Shown one piece after another: positions 1 through 8,636 of a stretch of 64,000 nt of DNA (positions are counted from its first letter, which is position 1; each line of letters begins with the position of its first letter). Made by a program: the position numbers and the translations under genes. Under the pieces are notes generated by a model. The model saw nothing but the letters and a program-made list of their open reading frames with translations, ran no database searches and had not been told where the DNA came from. Source of the stretch: Ruegeria meonggei (GTDB lineage: Bacteria; Pseudomonadota; Alphaproteobacteria; Rhodobacterales; Rhodobacteraceae). The DNA is taken from positions 248,001-312,000 of the forward strand of contig NZ_FWFP01000002.1 in NCBI RefSeq assembly GCF_900172215.1, given 5' to 3'.

Positions 1-2
1 CC

Positions 3-806
3 TGCGCCGCGATGGAAGCCGGGGCGCATGTGTTTGTGGAAAAGCCGCTTGCCACCAATGTCGCCGACGCGCGACGTGTGGTCGACGCGGCCACCCGGCT
101 GAACCGCAAGCTGGTGGTGGGCTATATCCTGCGCCATCATCCGTCTTGGATGCGGTTGATTGATGAGGCACGCGAACTGGGTGGCCCATATGTCTTCCGG
201 CTGAACCTTAATCAGCAATCCTCGGGCGCAGAATGGGAAACGCACAAGGCGTTGATGCAGACCACGTCACCTATTGTCGATTGCGGCGTGCATTATGTCG
301 ATGTCATGTGCCAGATCACTGACGCACGCCCCCTTCGCGTAAACGGCATGGGTCTGCGCCTGTCGGATGAGATCGCCGAGGACATGTATAATTACGGCCA
401 GTTTCAGGTGGTGTTCGATGACGGCTCGGTCGGCTGGTACGAGGCCGGCTGGGGGCCGATGATGTCTGAAACCGCGTTTTTCGTGAAGGATATCGTGTCA
501 CCTAACGGTTCGGTCTCGATCACGGACGGCAACAAAGGCGCATCCGCAGATATTGATGGGCACACAAAAGTCGGTGGCCTGCTGGTCCACACACCGCAAG
601 GCGACCATACGATCGAGATGCCGGATGAGCCCGGCCATCAGGATCTGTGTGATGCCGAACAGTCCTATATGCTGCGCGCCATCACTGAAGATATCGACCT
701 GACACGTCATATGAATGACGCCGTCCAGTCTCTTGCCATTTGTCTGGCCGCGGATGAAAGCATCCGCACCGGCCAGCCCGTTTCCCTTGAGGAGCCCGCA
801 CAATGA
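3..806 (+). CDS. Gfo/Idh/MocA family oxidoreductase, 5' end outside window
   Basis: The reading frame is open from the first complete codon, and the visible part holds the EAGAHVFVEKP segment that follows the N-terminal NAD(P)-binding Rossmann fold in this family, so the gene starts upstream of the window and about 90-100 residues are missing. The rest is the alpha/beta substrate-binding domain; DCGVHYVD matches the conserved family region with a catalytic histidine. Members are NAD(P)-dependent dehydrogenases or reductases of sugars, inositols or related polyols; the substrate cannot be read here. The stop overlaps the start of the following ABC ATPase gene (ATGA), so the two are translationally coupled, and the pairing suggests catabolism of an imported sugar or polyol. 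Family certain, substrate unknown. Confidence 0.88.
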   Translation, partial: CAAMEAGAHVFVEKPLATNVADARRVVDAATRLNRKLVVGYILRHHPSWMRLIDEARELGGPYVFRLNLNQQSSGAEWETHKALMQTTSPIVDCGVHYVDVMCQITDARPLRVNGMGLRLSDEIAEDMYNYGQFQVVFDDGSVGWYEAGWGPMMSETAFFVKDIVSPNGSVSITDGNKGASADIDGHTKVGGLLVHTPQGDHTIEMPDEPGHQDLCDAEQSYMLRAITEDIDLTRHMNDAVQSLAICLAADESIRTGQPVSLEEPAQ

Positions 807-1798
807 CCGCTTTGACGCTGAACAACGTAAACAAATCATTTGGCAATGTGCATGTCCTGAAGGACATCACGTTGGAAGTGGAAGAGGGCGAATTTGTTGT
901 CTTTGTCGGCCCCTCGGGCTGTGGCAAATCCACCTTGTTGCGAGTAATTGCGGGGCTTGAGGACGCGTCCTCGGGTGACATTCACATCGGCGGCCAGCAA
1001 GTCAATCTGGTGCCGCCCTCAAAGCGCGGGATTGCGATGGTGTTCCAAAGCTATGCGCTTTATCCCCATCTCAGCGTGCGCGGCAACATGACCCTAGCGC
1101 TGAAGCAAGAGAAACAACCAAAATCGATGATCGAAGAGCGCGTGGCCACCGCCAGCCGCATGCTGAACCTTGAGCCGTATCTGGATCGTTACCCCTCGGA
1201 GCTGTCAGGCGGTCAGCGCCAGCGTGTCGCCATTGGCCGGGCCATCGTGCGCGAACCCAAGCTGTTCTTGTTTGATGAGCCGCTGTCAAATCTGGACGCC
1301 GCCCTGCGGATGAACACCCGGATCGAAATCGCCAACCTGCACCGGGCGCTGGATGCGTCGATGATCTATGTCACCCACGACCAGACCGAGGCGATGACGC
1401 TGGCCGATAAGATCGTTGTCCTGCGCGACGGGCGTGTGGAACAGATCGGCAGCCCGATGGAGCTGTATAACAACCCGGCAAACCAGTTTGTTGCCGGTTT
1501 TTTGGGATCACCATCGATGAATTTTCTGCCCGAAGGGTTGCTGCAAGACGGTGGCCAGTCCACCATCGGCATCCGGCCCGAGGATCTGTTCCTGTCGGAC
1601 GACGGTCCACTTACCGCACATGTCAGCCATGTAGAAAAACTTGGTGGTGACACCAATGTCATAGCCAAGGTTCACGACCATGATGTCACCGCGCGTCTGT
1701 TTGGCCAGCACGCGATTGCGGAAGGTCAGGACCTGCGCCTGGGCTTTGACCCCGACCGGGCCTATCGCTTTGATCCGGACGGTCAAAGACTGCGCTGA
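803..1798 (+). CDS. Carbohydrate ABC transporter ATP-binding protein, MalK/UgpC type
   Basis: Cytoplasmic ATPase subunit of an importer, 331 residues. Visible motifs in order: Walker A GPSGCGKST (36-44), Q-loop Gln82, signature LSGGQRQ (134-140), Walker B LFLFDEP (154-160) and H-loop His192. A C-terminal TOBE/OB-type regulatory region (about 240-331, with IGIRPED) places it in the MalK/UgpC/MsmK sugar group rather than the amino acid or peptide groups. At 331 residues it is slightly shorter than MalK (about 370). It overlaps the upstream oxidoreductase by 4 bp. The binding protein and permeases are not in the window and presumably lie upstream. No clear terminator follows; the next 258 bp lead to the phoX promoter. 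Confidence 0.92.
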   Translation: MTALTLNNVNKSFGNVHVLKDITLEVEEGEFVVFVGPSGCGKSTLLRVIAGLEDASSGDIHIGGQQVNLVPPSKRGIAMVFQSYALYPHLSVRGNMTLALKQEKQPKSMIEERVATASRMLNLEPYLDRYPSELSGGQRQRVAIGRAIVREPKLFLFDEPLSNLDAALRMNTRIEIANLHRALDASMIYVTHDQTEAMTLADKIVVLRDGRVEQIGSPMELYNNPANQFVAGFLGSPSMNFLPEGLLQDGGQSTIGIRPEDLFLSDDGPLTAHVSHVEKLGGDTNVIAKVHDHDVTARLFGQHAIAEGQDLRLGFDPDRAYRFDPDGQRLR

Positions 1799-1985
1799 TC
1801 AGTTCGCGACAACCTTTTTTTCTTAACACTGTCAATCGACCCTGCCCTGCATAGCATATGCGGGCCGATCTGGGCACACGCGTGCTTCTGACGCCAGGCG
1901 CCCGGCGCGTCCGGCGCGTCCGGCGAAGTTTCGCGTATGGCGTTCACAATGGTGTAAAGTCAGTCAGTAGGTATCCTTAATCAGG

Positions 1986-2003
1986 CTGTTATCAGCCTGT
2001 CAC
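1986..2003 (+). promoter_or_regulatory. Pho box (PhoB operator) upstream of phoX
   Basis: CTGTTAT and CTGTCAC are separated by 4 bp (11-bp period). This closely matches the PhoB direct-repeat consensus CTGTCAT-N4-CTGTCAT. It lies 53 bp before the chosen phoX ATG, suitable for a PhoB-activated promoter in which the box replaces the -35 element. The matching gene product (a PhoX phosphatase) makes a chance match unlikely. No binding data are implied. Confidence 0.8.
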
Positions 2004-2056
2004 ATTTGCCGCCTACATCCAATTTCAGACTTAACTCAGATAGCCAGGAGCCATCC

Positions 2057-3946
2057 ATGAAAGACGTTGACCCCACCACACTTTCCGCCGATGACTGGGA
2101 CGAGCTGCATTTCCCACGCCCTGAAGAAAACGATTTTGACCGCGTCGTAGAAAGCGCCATTTCGCGCCGTGGATTCCTGAGCGGTGTTGTTGCTTTCGGT
2201 TCGGGCGCGGCCGCTATGGGCGCCGGCCTGCTGACCTCAACCTCGGCGCAGGCGCAGTCCGCATCGCGTTTTGCCTTTACTCCGATTGCGGCTCAGACAG
2301 GCGGTGCTGTTCACGTGCCTGAAGGGTACGAGTGGAAGATGCTGATGCGCTGGGGTGATCCGCTGTTTGCCGATGCAGACGGCTATGACCTCACCGATGG
2401 TGGACCGGTCGAAAAATCGGATCGCATCTTTGGCGAAAACACCGACGGGATGGAGACTTTTGCATTCCAGGGTCACGAGTTGATCGCGATCAACCATGAA
2501 TACCCGAACGGCAAGATCAATTTGCCTGCCTCGCAAGAAGGTGTTCCGGCCAGTGCCGGTGACGTTCTGAAGCTGCAAAACCTACAAGGCGTCACCGTGA
2601 TGGAAATCACAGAGGGGCCCGAAGGCTGGTCTGTCGTCAAAGACAGCCCGTTCAATCGACGCATTCATCACAATACCCCGATGAATATCGTTGGGCCGGC
2701 TGCCGGTCACGATCTGCTGAAAACCGAGGCTGACCCAACTGGTACAACCTCGCTGGGCACCATGAACAACTGCGGTGCAGGCAAGACGCCTTGGGGTACC
2801 TATCTGACCTGCGAAGAGAACTTTAATGGCTATTTCGGATCGAGCGACGAAAATGCCAGCTATGACCAGAAGGTTGCTGAAGGCTTTAAACGGTACGGCC
2901 TGAGAGCAGAAAGCTGGAATGGGTATGAACTTTTCGATCCGCGCTTTGATACTTCAAAGAACCCTAACGAGCCGCACCGCCTGGGCTGGATTGTAGAGAT
3001 CGATCCAACTCAGCCCGACAGCACGCCGGTCAAACATACCGGCCTGGGCCGCTTCAAACACGAAAACGCCGAGGTGACGCTGGCTGCTGACGGCCGCGTG
3101 GTCGTCTATATGGGTGACGATGAGCGGGGCGAATACCTGTACAAATTCGTCTCGAACGGCTCCTATCAGCCCGGTGGTGAGACCGAGAGCCTACTGAATG
3201 ACGGCACGCTTTACGTCGCCAAATTCAACGATGATATGACAGGTGCCTGGCTGCCCTTGACGCCAGAAGCCACTGGAATGGAGGCGGCCGATATTTCGAT
3301 TTTTACCCGCATGGCGGCCTCGGCTGCTGGCGGCACCACGATGGATCGCCCGGAATGGGTGGCCTCCAGCCCTGTCGCGGTTGAGGCCTATTGCTGCCTG
3401 ACCAACAACAAGAACCGCGGAGTGAAACCCAACGCCGGTGGCGACGACACATCAGCCAATGCCCCCAACCCGCGCGAGGCCAACAAATACGGTCAGATCG
3501 TGCGCTGGCGCCCAGTGAATGACGATCATGCAGCCGAAGGGTTCGATTGGGATTTGTACGTGATGGCAGGCAATCCGACCGTGCATTCGGACGCCCGCGC
3601 CGGTTCGGCGAACGTGAACGAAGGCAACCTGTTCAATTCACCCGACGGTATGGTCATCGACTCGACTGGCCTGATCTGGATCCAGACCGATGGCAATGAC
3701 GACAACGAAGAGGATTTCGCAGGTAATGGTAACAACCAGATGCTGGTTGGTGATCCAGTCACCGGCGAGATCGCTCGGTTCATGACCGGTCCGAACGGGT
3801 GTGAGGTCACCGGTCTTGCATGGTCGAGCGACCTGCGCACCATGTTTGTCGGCATTCAGCATCCGGGCAGCAATTGGCCCGATGGCGGGACACCCCGGTC
3901 CTCGGTTATCGCGATCAAGCGGGCCGATAACGGATTGGTTGGTTAA
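2057..3946 (+). CDS. phoX: PhoX family alkaline phosphatase, Tat-exported
   Basis: 629-residue protein of the PhoX/DUF839 family, calcium/iron-dependent periplasmic or secreted phosphatases that release phosphate from organic phosphoesters. A twin-arginine signal SRRGFLS (36-42) is followed by a hydrophobic stretch and an Ala-rich cleavage region. Family-typical segments include INHEYP and the NNCGAGKTPWGTYLTCEEN block, which contributes metal-binding acidic residues. ATG 2057 is chosen because an AGGAG sits just upstream; an in-frame TTG at 2006 would fall between the Pho box and the expected transcription start. The perfect context (Pho box, then phoX) indicates phosphate-starvation control. 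Marine Roseobacters commonly use PhoX rather than PhoA. A terminator hairpin follows immediately. Confidence 0.93.
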   Translation: MKDVDPTTLSADDWDELHFPRPEENDFDRVVESAISRRGFLSGVVAFGSGAAAMGAGLLTSTSAQAQSASRFAFTPIAAQTGGAVHVPEGYEWKMLMRWGDPLFADADGYDLTDGGPVEKSDRIFGENTDGMETFAFQGHELIAINHEYPNGKINLPASQEGVPASAGDVLKLQNLQGVTVMEITEGPEGWSVVKDSPFNRRIHHNTPMNIVGPAAGHDLLKTEADPTGTTSLGTMNNCGAGKTPWGTYLTCEENFNGYFGSSDENASYDQKVAEGFKRYGLRAESWNGYELFDPRFDTSKNPNEPHRLGWIVEIDPTQPDSTPVKHTGLGRFKHENAEVTLAADGRVVVYMGDDERGEYLYKFVSNGSYQPGGETESLLNDGTLYVAKFNDDMTGAWLPLTPEATGMEAADISIFTRMAASAAGGTTMDRPEWVASSPVAVEAYCCLTNNKNRGVKPNAGGDDTSANAPNPREANKYGQIVRWRPVNDDHAAEGFDWDLYVMAGNPTVHSDARAGSANVNEGNLFNSPDGMVIDSTGLIWIQTDGNDDNEEDFAGNGNNQMLVGDPVTGEIARFMTGPNGCEVTGLAWSSDLRTMFVGIQHPGSNWPDGGTPRSSVIAIKRADNGLVG

Positions 3947-3959
3947 ATCCTAAGGAAAC

Positions 3960-3990
3960 GCCCCCGAAGCCAATCGTTTCGGGGGCTTTT
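3960..3990. terminator. Rho-independent terminator between convergent genes
   Basis: GCCCCCGAA pairs with TTTCGGGGGC, followed by a T-run. It directly follows phoX and touches the stop codon of the convergent TPR gene. In the minus direction the stem is followed by GTTTCC, so it may serve both genes. Confidence 0.85.
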
Positions 3991-4571
3991 CAGATATCTT
4001 TACCCAATGGCTCAAGGGGGCCGCCGGGTCCCAAAAGATGACGCTCGGACAGCCAGGGGTTCAGCTCCAGCGCTTGCGACAGGGCCGTGCGCGCTTCGTC
4101 CAGACGTTCCAAGCCCAACAAGGTCAGGGCCCGGCCACTGATTGCGGCAACATGATTGGGCGACAACTCAATCGCCCGATCCAGATCAGGCAGAGCGGCT
4201 TCGAAATCATGTTGCAGGTAATTGACGAACGCCCGTTGGTTGTAACCTTCGGCATAGTCCGGGCAATAGATCACCAACGCATCCAGAATGTTCAGCGCCT
4301 CGGCCAGTTCCCCAGCCTTGAGACGCTGCATTCCGCGATCCAGCAGCGCCTGTGCCTGCCAGTCCGGGGCATCGGTCCACAATTGCCACATCTGGCCTGA
4401 TATGACCCGGGCCTCCTGCTCGGTCTCCGCGTCTTGGATCTGCGCGATCAGGACGTCCACGTCTGCTGCATGATCTACCACCTCGGCACAGGATTTCCCG
4501 TCCAGAGAGTGCGCCGCAGCTGGCGCGGCGGTCACGGCGATCATCAGACTAAAGGCTGCAAACCGGATCAT
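3990..4571 (-). CDS. Secreted tetratricopeptide-repeat protein
   Basis: 193 residues with a cleavable signal peptide (MIRFAAFSLMIAVTAAPAAA) and then a helical domain. The second half has at least two TPR units, recognisable by the spacing around YNQRAFVNYLQHDFEAALPD and GRALTLLGLERLDEARTA, each ending in an AIELSP or ALELNP turn. TPRs mediate protein-protein contacts, here probably in the periplasm; no enzymatic motif is present. Such proteins are common in Rhodobacterales and are generally annotated only as TPR proteins. It is the last gene before putR, 30 bp away on the same strand, but no functional link is evident. It converges with phoX. Confidence 0.8.
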   Translation of the reverse strand: MIRFAAFSLMIAVTAAPAAAHSLDGKSCAEVVDHAADVDVLIAQIQDAETEQEARVISGQMWQLWTDAPDWQAQALLDRGMQRLKAGELAEALNILDALVIYCPDYAEGYNQRAFVNYLQHDFEAALPDLDRAIELSPNHVAAISGRALTLLGLERLDEARTALSQALELNPWLSERHLLGPGGPLEPLGKDI

Positions 4572-4601
4572 TCCCTAATGTTGATGCAAATCCTGTGCCC
4601 G

Positions 4602-5090
4602 TCAACTCTGAGCATCTGGCGGGTTCGGCAACCCCGCCTCTTTTACAGCCTCCATCGCCACAAAGGTCGAGGTGTTCGACACATGCGGAAGGGCTGAAAG
4701 CTTCTCGGCCAGAACAGCGCGGTATTCAGACATCGAACCCGTGCGGATTTTCAGCAAATAGTCGAAATTCGACGCGATCATATGGGCTTGCTCGATCTCG
4801 GGCACTTTGCGTACCGCCGCGTTGAATTCGGCCAGCGCTTTTTCACGTGTGTCCGTCAAACGGACTTCGACAAAAGCCACGTGATCAAGCCCCAACCGGA
4901 TCGGATCTAGCAAGGCGCGATAGCCGGTTATGATCCCGTCCGCCTCTAGTTTTTTCAGCCGTGCCTGCGTCGGAGATTTGGACAACCCGATCTGACGCGC
5001 CAGATCTGCAACCGATATGCGCCCGTCCCTGGCCAGAATCGCCAGAATCGCCCGATCAAACCGATCAAGACCAGAAAAGTCGTTTTGCAT
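4602..5090 (-). CDS. putR: Lrp/AsnC family regulator, probable PutR
   Basis: 162-residue regulator with an N-terminal AsnC-type helix-turn-helix (about 12-60; LDRFDRAILAILARDGRIS, then VADLARQIGLSKSPTQARL) and a C-terminal RAM/AsnC effector-binding domain. It is divergent from putA with 102 bp between the start codons. In Rhodobacter and Agrobacterium an Lrp-type PutR in this arrangement activates putA in response to proline, which fits the absence of a ribbon-helix-helix domain in this PutA. Family certain; the PutR role comes from context. Confidence 0.87.
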   Translation of the reverse strand: MQNDFSGLDRFDRAILAILARDGRISVADLARQIGLSKSPTQARLKKLEADGIITGYRALLDPIRLGLDHVAFVEVRLTDTREKALAEFNAAVRKVPEIEQAHMIASNFDYLLKIRTGSMSEYRAVLAEKLSALPHVSNTSTFVAMEAVKEAGLPNPPDAQS

Positions 5091-5192
5091 TGCAAATCCT
5101 CAGAAAATTAGGTCAATTGCCTACCCAAACCCAAACATAAGCCGATTGTTCTGACTTGGCGACAGTATACTCATCAAAAGACCGGAGGATAC
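5091..5192. promoter_or_regulatory. Divergent putR-putA intergenic control region
   Basis: 102 bp between divergent start codons, AT-richer than its flanks. A TATACT (5166-5171) is a reasonable putA -10 element, without a convincing -35 at 17 bp, as expected for an activated promoter. GGAGG lies just before the putA ATG. Lrp-type sites are degenerate and I cannot fix an operator by eye. Confidence 0.4.
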
Positions 5193-8100
5193 ATGTCACA
5201 CAGCCTGCGCACCCATATCGACAGCCAGACCTATGCCGATCAGTCCACAATACTGGACGCTCTGATCACACAGGCTGATCTGACCCAAGCCGACCGCACC
5301 GCGATCAGCGCTGCGGCTGCGCAATTGGTGCGCGACATCCGGGGCAGTACTTCGCCCGGCATGATGGAGGTGTTTTTGGCCGAGTACGGCCTGTCCTCGG
5401 ATGAGGGTATCGCCCTGATGTGTCTGGCCGAAGCGTTGTTGCGCGTGCCAGACGCCGATACGATTGACGCGCTGATCGAGGATAAGATTGCGCCGTCAGA
5501 TTGGGGCAAACATCTGGGGCAGTCCTCGTCCTCTCTGGTCAATGCATCGACATGGGCGCTGATGCTGACGGGTAAGGTTCTGGATGAGGGCAAATCTTCT
5601 CCGGTTGGCGCGCTGCGCGGGGCTATCAAACGTTTGGGCGAGCCTGTGATCCGCACCGCCGTTGGCCGCGCGATGAAAGAGATGGGTCGCCAGTTTGTTC
5701 TGGGCGAGACCATTCAATCGGCCATGGAACGTGCCAGCGGGATGGAGGCCAACGGTTATACCTATTCCTACGACATGCTGGGGGAAGCCGCCCGGACGGA
5801 CGCAGACGCCGCCCGGTATCACCTGTCATATTCCCGAGCCATTGCCGCGATTGCCGATGCCTGCACCCATGACGACATCCGAGCCAATCCGGGGATATCA
5901 GTAAAGCTTTCGGCCCTGCATCCGCGTTACGAACTGGCGCATGAACAGCGGGTTATGAACGAGCTGATGCCACGCCTGCGCGCCCTATGCATCCTGGCCA
6001 AAGCCGCCGGGATGGGGTTGAATGTGGATGCAGAAGAGGCCGACCGCCTGTCGCTGTCTCTGCAGGTGATCGAGGCTGTGATGGCCGAGCCTGCTCTGGC
6101 CGGGTGGGATGGGTTCGGGATCGTGGTACAGGCCTATGGGCCACGTGCCGGGGTCGTTCTGGACACGCTGTACAACATGGCAGAACGCCATGACCGCAAG
6201 CTGATGGTCCGTCTGGTCAAAGGTGCGTATTGGGACACCGAGATCAAGCGCGCGCAGGTCGAAGGTGTGGACGGATTCCCGGTGTTCACCCGTAAGGCGG
6301 CAACGGATATCTCGTACATCGCCAATGCGCGCAAACTGCTGAACATGACCGACCGGATTTATCCTCAGTTCGCAACCCATAACGCCCACACGGTCAGCGC
6401 GATCCTGCACATGGCCGACACCCAACCGTTTGAGTTTCAGCGCCTGCACGGCATGGGCGAGACCTTGCACCAGATCGTCAAGGAACAGAACAATGCACGC
6501 TGTCGGATTTACGCCCCGGTCGGCGCGCATCGCGACCTGTTGGCCTATCTCGTCCGCCGCCTGCTGGAAAACGGTGCAAACTCATCTTTCGTGAACCAGA
6601 TCGTGGATGAGACCGTTCCACCAGAGGAGGTCGCCGCAGACCCCTTTGACACCATTCAGGAACCAAAGCCGCATTTACCCACTGGTCCCGACCTGTTTCA
6701 GCCCGAGCGGCCCAATTCAAAGGGGTTCGATCTGCAGCACACCCCCACGCTCGACCGGATCGATGCCGCGCGGGATCAGTTCCGGGCACATCACTGGTAT
6801 GCGCGGCCCCTGCTATCCGATGACGCACATCCCGAGGGTGACCAACCCGTGATCAACCCGGCCCAGCCACAAGACCGGCCTGGGGCCATTGCCCCTGCCA
6901 GTGCGCGCGACGTAGAACAGGCTCTGGCCTCGGCCGTTCCATGGCAGGCAACTACGTCGGTTCGGGCGCAAATTTTGAACGCAGCCGCCGATCTGTACGA
7001 GGCGAATTATGGCGAGCTTTTCGCCCTTTTGGCCCGCGAAGCTGGGAAATCCCTGCCCGATGCGGTGGCCGAGCTGCGTGAGGCGGTTGATTTCCTGCGC
7101 TACTACGCGGCCAATATCCCCGACGCCAAACCGGCGGGAACCTTTACCTGCATCAGCCCGTGGAACTTCCCCCTGGCGATTTTTACCGGTCAGATATCTG
7201 CCGCGCTGGCCACCGGCAACGCCGTGTTGGCCAAACCCGCCCCTCAGACGCCTCTGATTGCGCACCGCGCTGTCCAACTGTTGCACGAGGCAGGCGTACC
7301 GCAGGACGCTCTTCAATTGCTGCCGGGCGGACCGTCGGTTGGTGCAGCACTAACCTCGGATACGCGGGTGTCTGGCGTTGCCTTTACCGGATCAACCGCG
7401 ACCGCGCTGAAAATCCGCGTGGCCATGGCCGAGAACCTCCGCCCGGGCACGCCGTTTATTGCGGAAACCGGCGGGCTGAATGCAATGATCGTCGACAGCA
7501 CCGCCCTGCCTGAACAGGCCGTGCAATCCATCATCGAAAGCGCCTTTCAATCCGCGGGGCAGCGATGCTCCGCTTTGCGGTGCCTTTATGTGCAAGAAGA
7601 TATCGCCGCCGATCTGCTGACCATGCTGGCCGGTGCAATGGATGCCCTAGAGGTGGGTGAACCCTGGTCAATCTCAACCGATTGCGGCCCGGTGATTGAC
7701 GACACCGCACAGCAGGGTATTGCAGATCACATCGCCAAGGCGCGCACCCAAGGGCGCGTTCTGAAGGAACTCAGCACCCCACCCGAGGGCACCTTTGTCG
7801 CGCCCACATTGATCGAAATTCCGGGAATCGCCGCGTTGGAACGTGAAGTGTTTGGCCCGGTCCTGCATGTTGTACGGTTCAAGGCATCCCAGATTGATCA
7901 GGTCATTGCCGATATCAACGCAACTGGCTATGGCCTGACCTTCGGCCTGCATACCCGCATCGACGACCGCGTGCAGTACATCACCGAGGCCGTCCACGCG
8001 GGCAACATCTATGTCAATCGCAATCAGATCGGCGCCGTCGTAGGCTCGCAACCATTCGGGGGCGAAGGCCTGTCAGGAACGGGACCAAAGGCTGGCGGAC

Positions 8101-8594
8101 CCAACTACATGGCGCGGTTCTGCACTCCGGACCGGCAAGTCAGCGCCGGAGCATGGCAAAGCACCCAAAGTGACCTGCCCGCAGCACAGAGTCGTGCGGT
8201 CAGTGTCCAGACCCAGTCATTGCCCGGCCCGACGGGTGAATCCAACCGGTTGAGTGAGTTCCCGCGCGCGCCTCTTTTGTGCATGGGGCCAGGCGCGGAC
8301 GCCGTACTGGCCCAGGCCAACGCGGTCGAGGCACTGGGAGGCACGGCAATCCGCGCCACTGGAATGCTGGATCTGCAAAGGCTGGAAAACGTCACCGGCA
8401 TCTCGGGCGTACTCTGGTGGGGGGATGACGACACTGCGCGGCAAATCGAACGCCATCTGGCCCGACGCGATGGCCCGATCCTGCCGCTGATCCCAGGCAA
8501 ACCAGATCGCGCCCGAGTTCTGGGCGAGCGCCACGTGTGCGTAGACACAACAGCTGCTGGTGGCAACGCAGCGTTGTTGGGGGGTGCGGCCTAA
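5193..8594 (+). CDS. putA: Bifunctional proline dehydrogenase / L-glutamate gamma-semialdehyde dehydrogenase PutA
   Basis: 1133-residue enzyme oxidising proline to glutamate in two steps. The N-terminal half is the FAD-dependent proline dehydrogenase barrel (LVKGAYWDTEIKRAQ and the RRLLENGANSSFVNQ segment are typical). The C-terminal half is an aldehyde dehydrogenase with catalytic Glu758 (AETGG) and nucleophile Cys792 (SAGQRCSALRC). Electrons from FADH2 enter the quinone pool at the membrane. It is shorter than E. coli PutA (about 1320) and lacks the N-terminal ribbon-helix-helix DNA-binding domain, so regulation falls to the divergent Lrp gene. A short C-terminal extension beyond the ALDH fold is present, as in long branch-B PutAs. 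Start chosen by GGAGG. Confidence 0.96.
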   Translation: MSHSLRTHIDSQTYADQSTILDALITQADLTQADRTAISAAAAQLVRDIRGSTSPGMMEVFLAEYGLSSDEGIALMCLAEALLRVPDADTIDALIEDKIAPSDWGKHLGQSSSSLVNASTWALMLTGKVLDEGKSSPVGALRGAIKRLGEPVIRTAVGRAMKEMGRQFVLGETIQSAMERASGMEANGYTYSYDMLGEAARTDADAARYHLSYSRAIAAIADACTHDDIRANPGISVKLSALHPRYELAHEQRVMNELMPRLRALCILAKAAGMGLNVDAEEADRLSLSLQVIEAVMAEPALAGWDGFGIVVQAYGPRAGVVLDTLYNMAERHDRKLMVRLVKGAYWDTEIKRAQVEGVDGFPVFTRKAATDISYIANARKLLNMTDRIYPQFATHNAHTVSAILHMADTQPFEFQRLHGMGETLHQIVKEQNNARCRIYAPVGAHRDLLAYLVRRLLENGANSSFVNQIVDETVPPEEVAADPFDTIQEPKPHLPTGPDLFQPERPNSKGFDLQHTPTLDRIDAARDQFRAHHWYARPLLSDDAHPEGDQPVINPAQPQDRPGAIAPASARDVEQALASAVPWQATTSVRAQILNAAADLYEANYGELFALLAREAGKSLPDAVAELREAVDFLRYYAANIPDAKPAGTFTCISPWNFPLAIFTGQISAALATGNAVLAKPAPQTPLIAHRAVQLLHEAGVPQDALQLLPGGPSVGAALTSDTRVSGVAFTGSTATALKIRVAMAENLRPGTPFIAETGGLNAMIVDSTALPEQAVQSIIESAFQSAGQRCSALRCLYVQEDIAADLLTMLAGAMDALEVGEPWSISTDCGPVIDDTAQQGIADHIAKARTQGRVLKELSTPPEGTFVAPTLIEIPGIAALEREVFGPVLHVVRFKASQIDQVIADINATGYGLTFGLHTRIDDRVQYITEAVHAGNIYVNRNQIGAVVGSQPFGGEGLSGTGPKAGGPNYMARFCTPDRQVSAGAWQSTQSDLPAAQSRAVSVQTQSLPGPTGESNRLSEFPRAPLLCMGPGADAVLAQANAVEALGGTAIRATGMLDLQRLENVTGISGVLWWGDDDTARQIERHLARRDGPILPLIPGKPDRARVLGERHVCVDTTAAGGNAALLGGAA

Positions 8595-8603
8595 GCATGC
8601 CTT

Positions 8604-8631
8604 GACGCTGGGCCGCGAAAAGCCCAGCGTC
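8604..8631 (+). promoter_or_regulatory. Perfect 10-bp hairpin directly before rhomboid gene start
   Basis: GACGCTGGGC and GCCCAGCGTC form a perfect stem with an 8-base loop, 9 bases after the putA stop and 5 bases before the ATG of the rhomboid gene. No T-run follows. It occupies the position of the Shine-Dalgarno sequence and none is visible elsewhere. It could end putA transcripts, protect the 3' end, or limit translation of the next gene. Confidence 0.5.
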
Positions 8632-8636
8632 GCGCC

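Noticed and set aside
1902..1925. Nine-bp tandem repeat CCGGCGCGT (about 2.7 copies) upstream of phoX
   Set aside because: Too short and too simple in a GC-rich genome to be a clear element; no dyad and not in the promoter core.
2006..2056. Longer phoX reading frame starting at TTG 2006
   Set aside because: It begins next to the Pho box, upstream of any PhoB-dependent transcription start, and lacks a ribosome-binding site.
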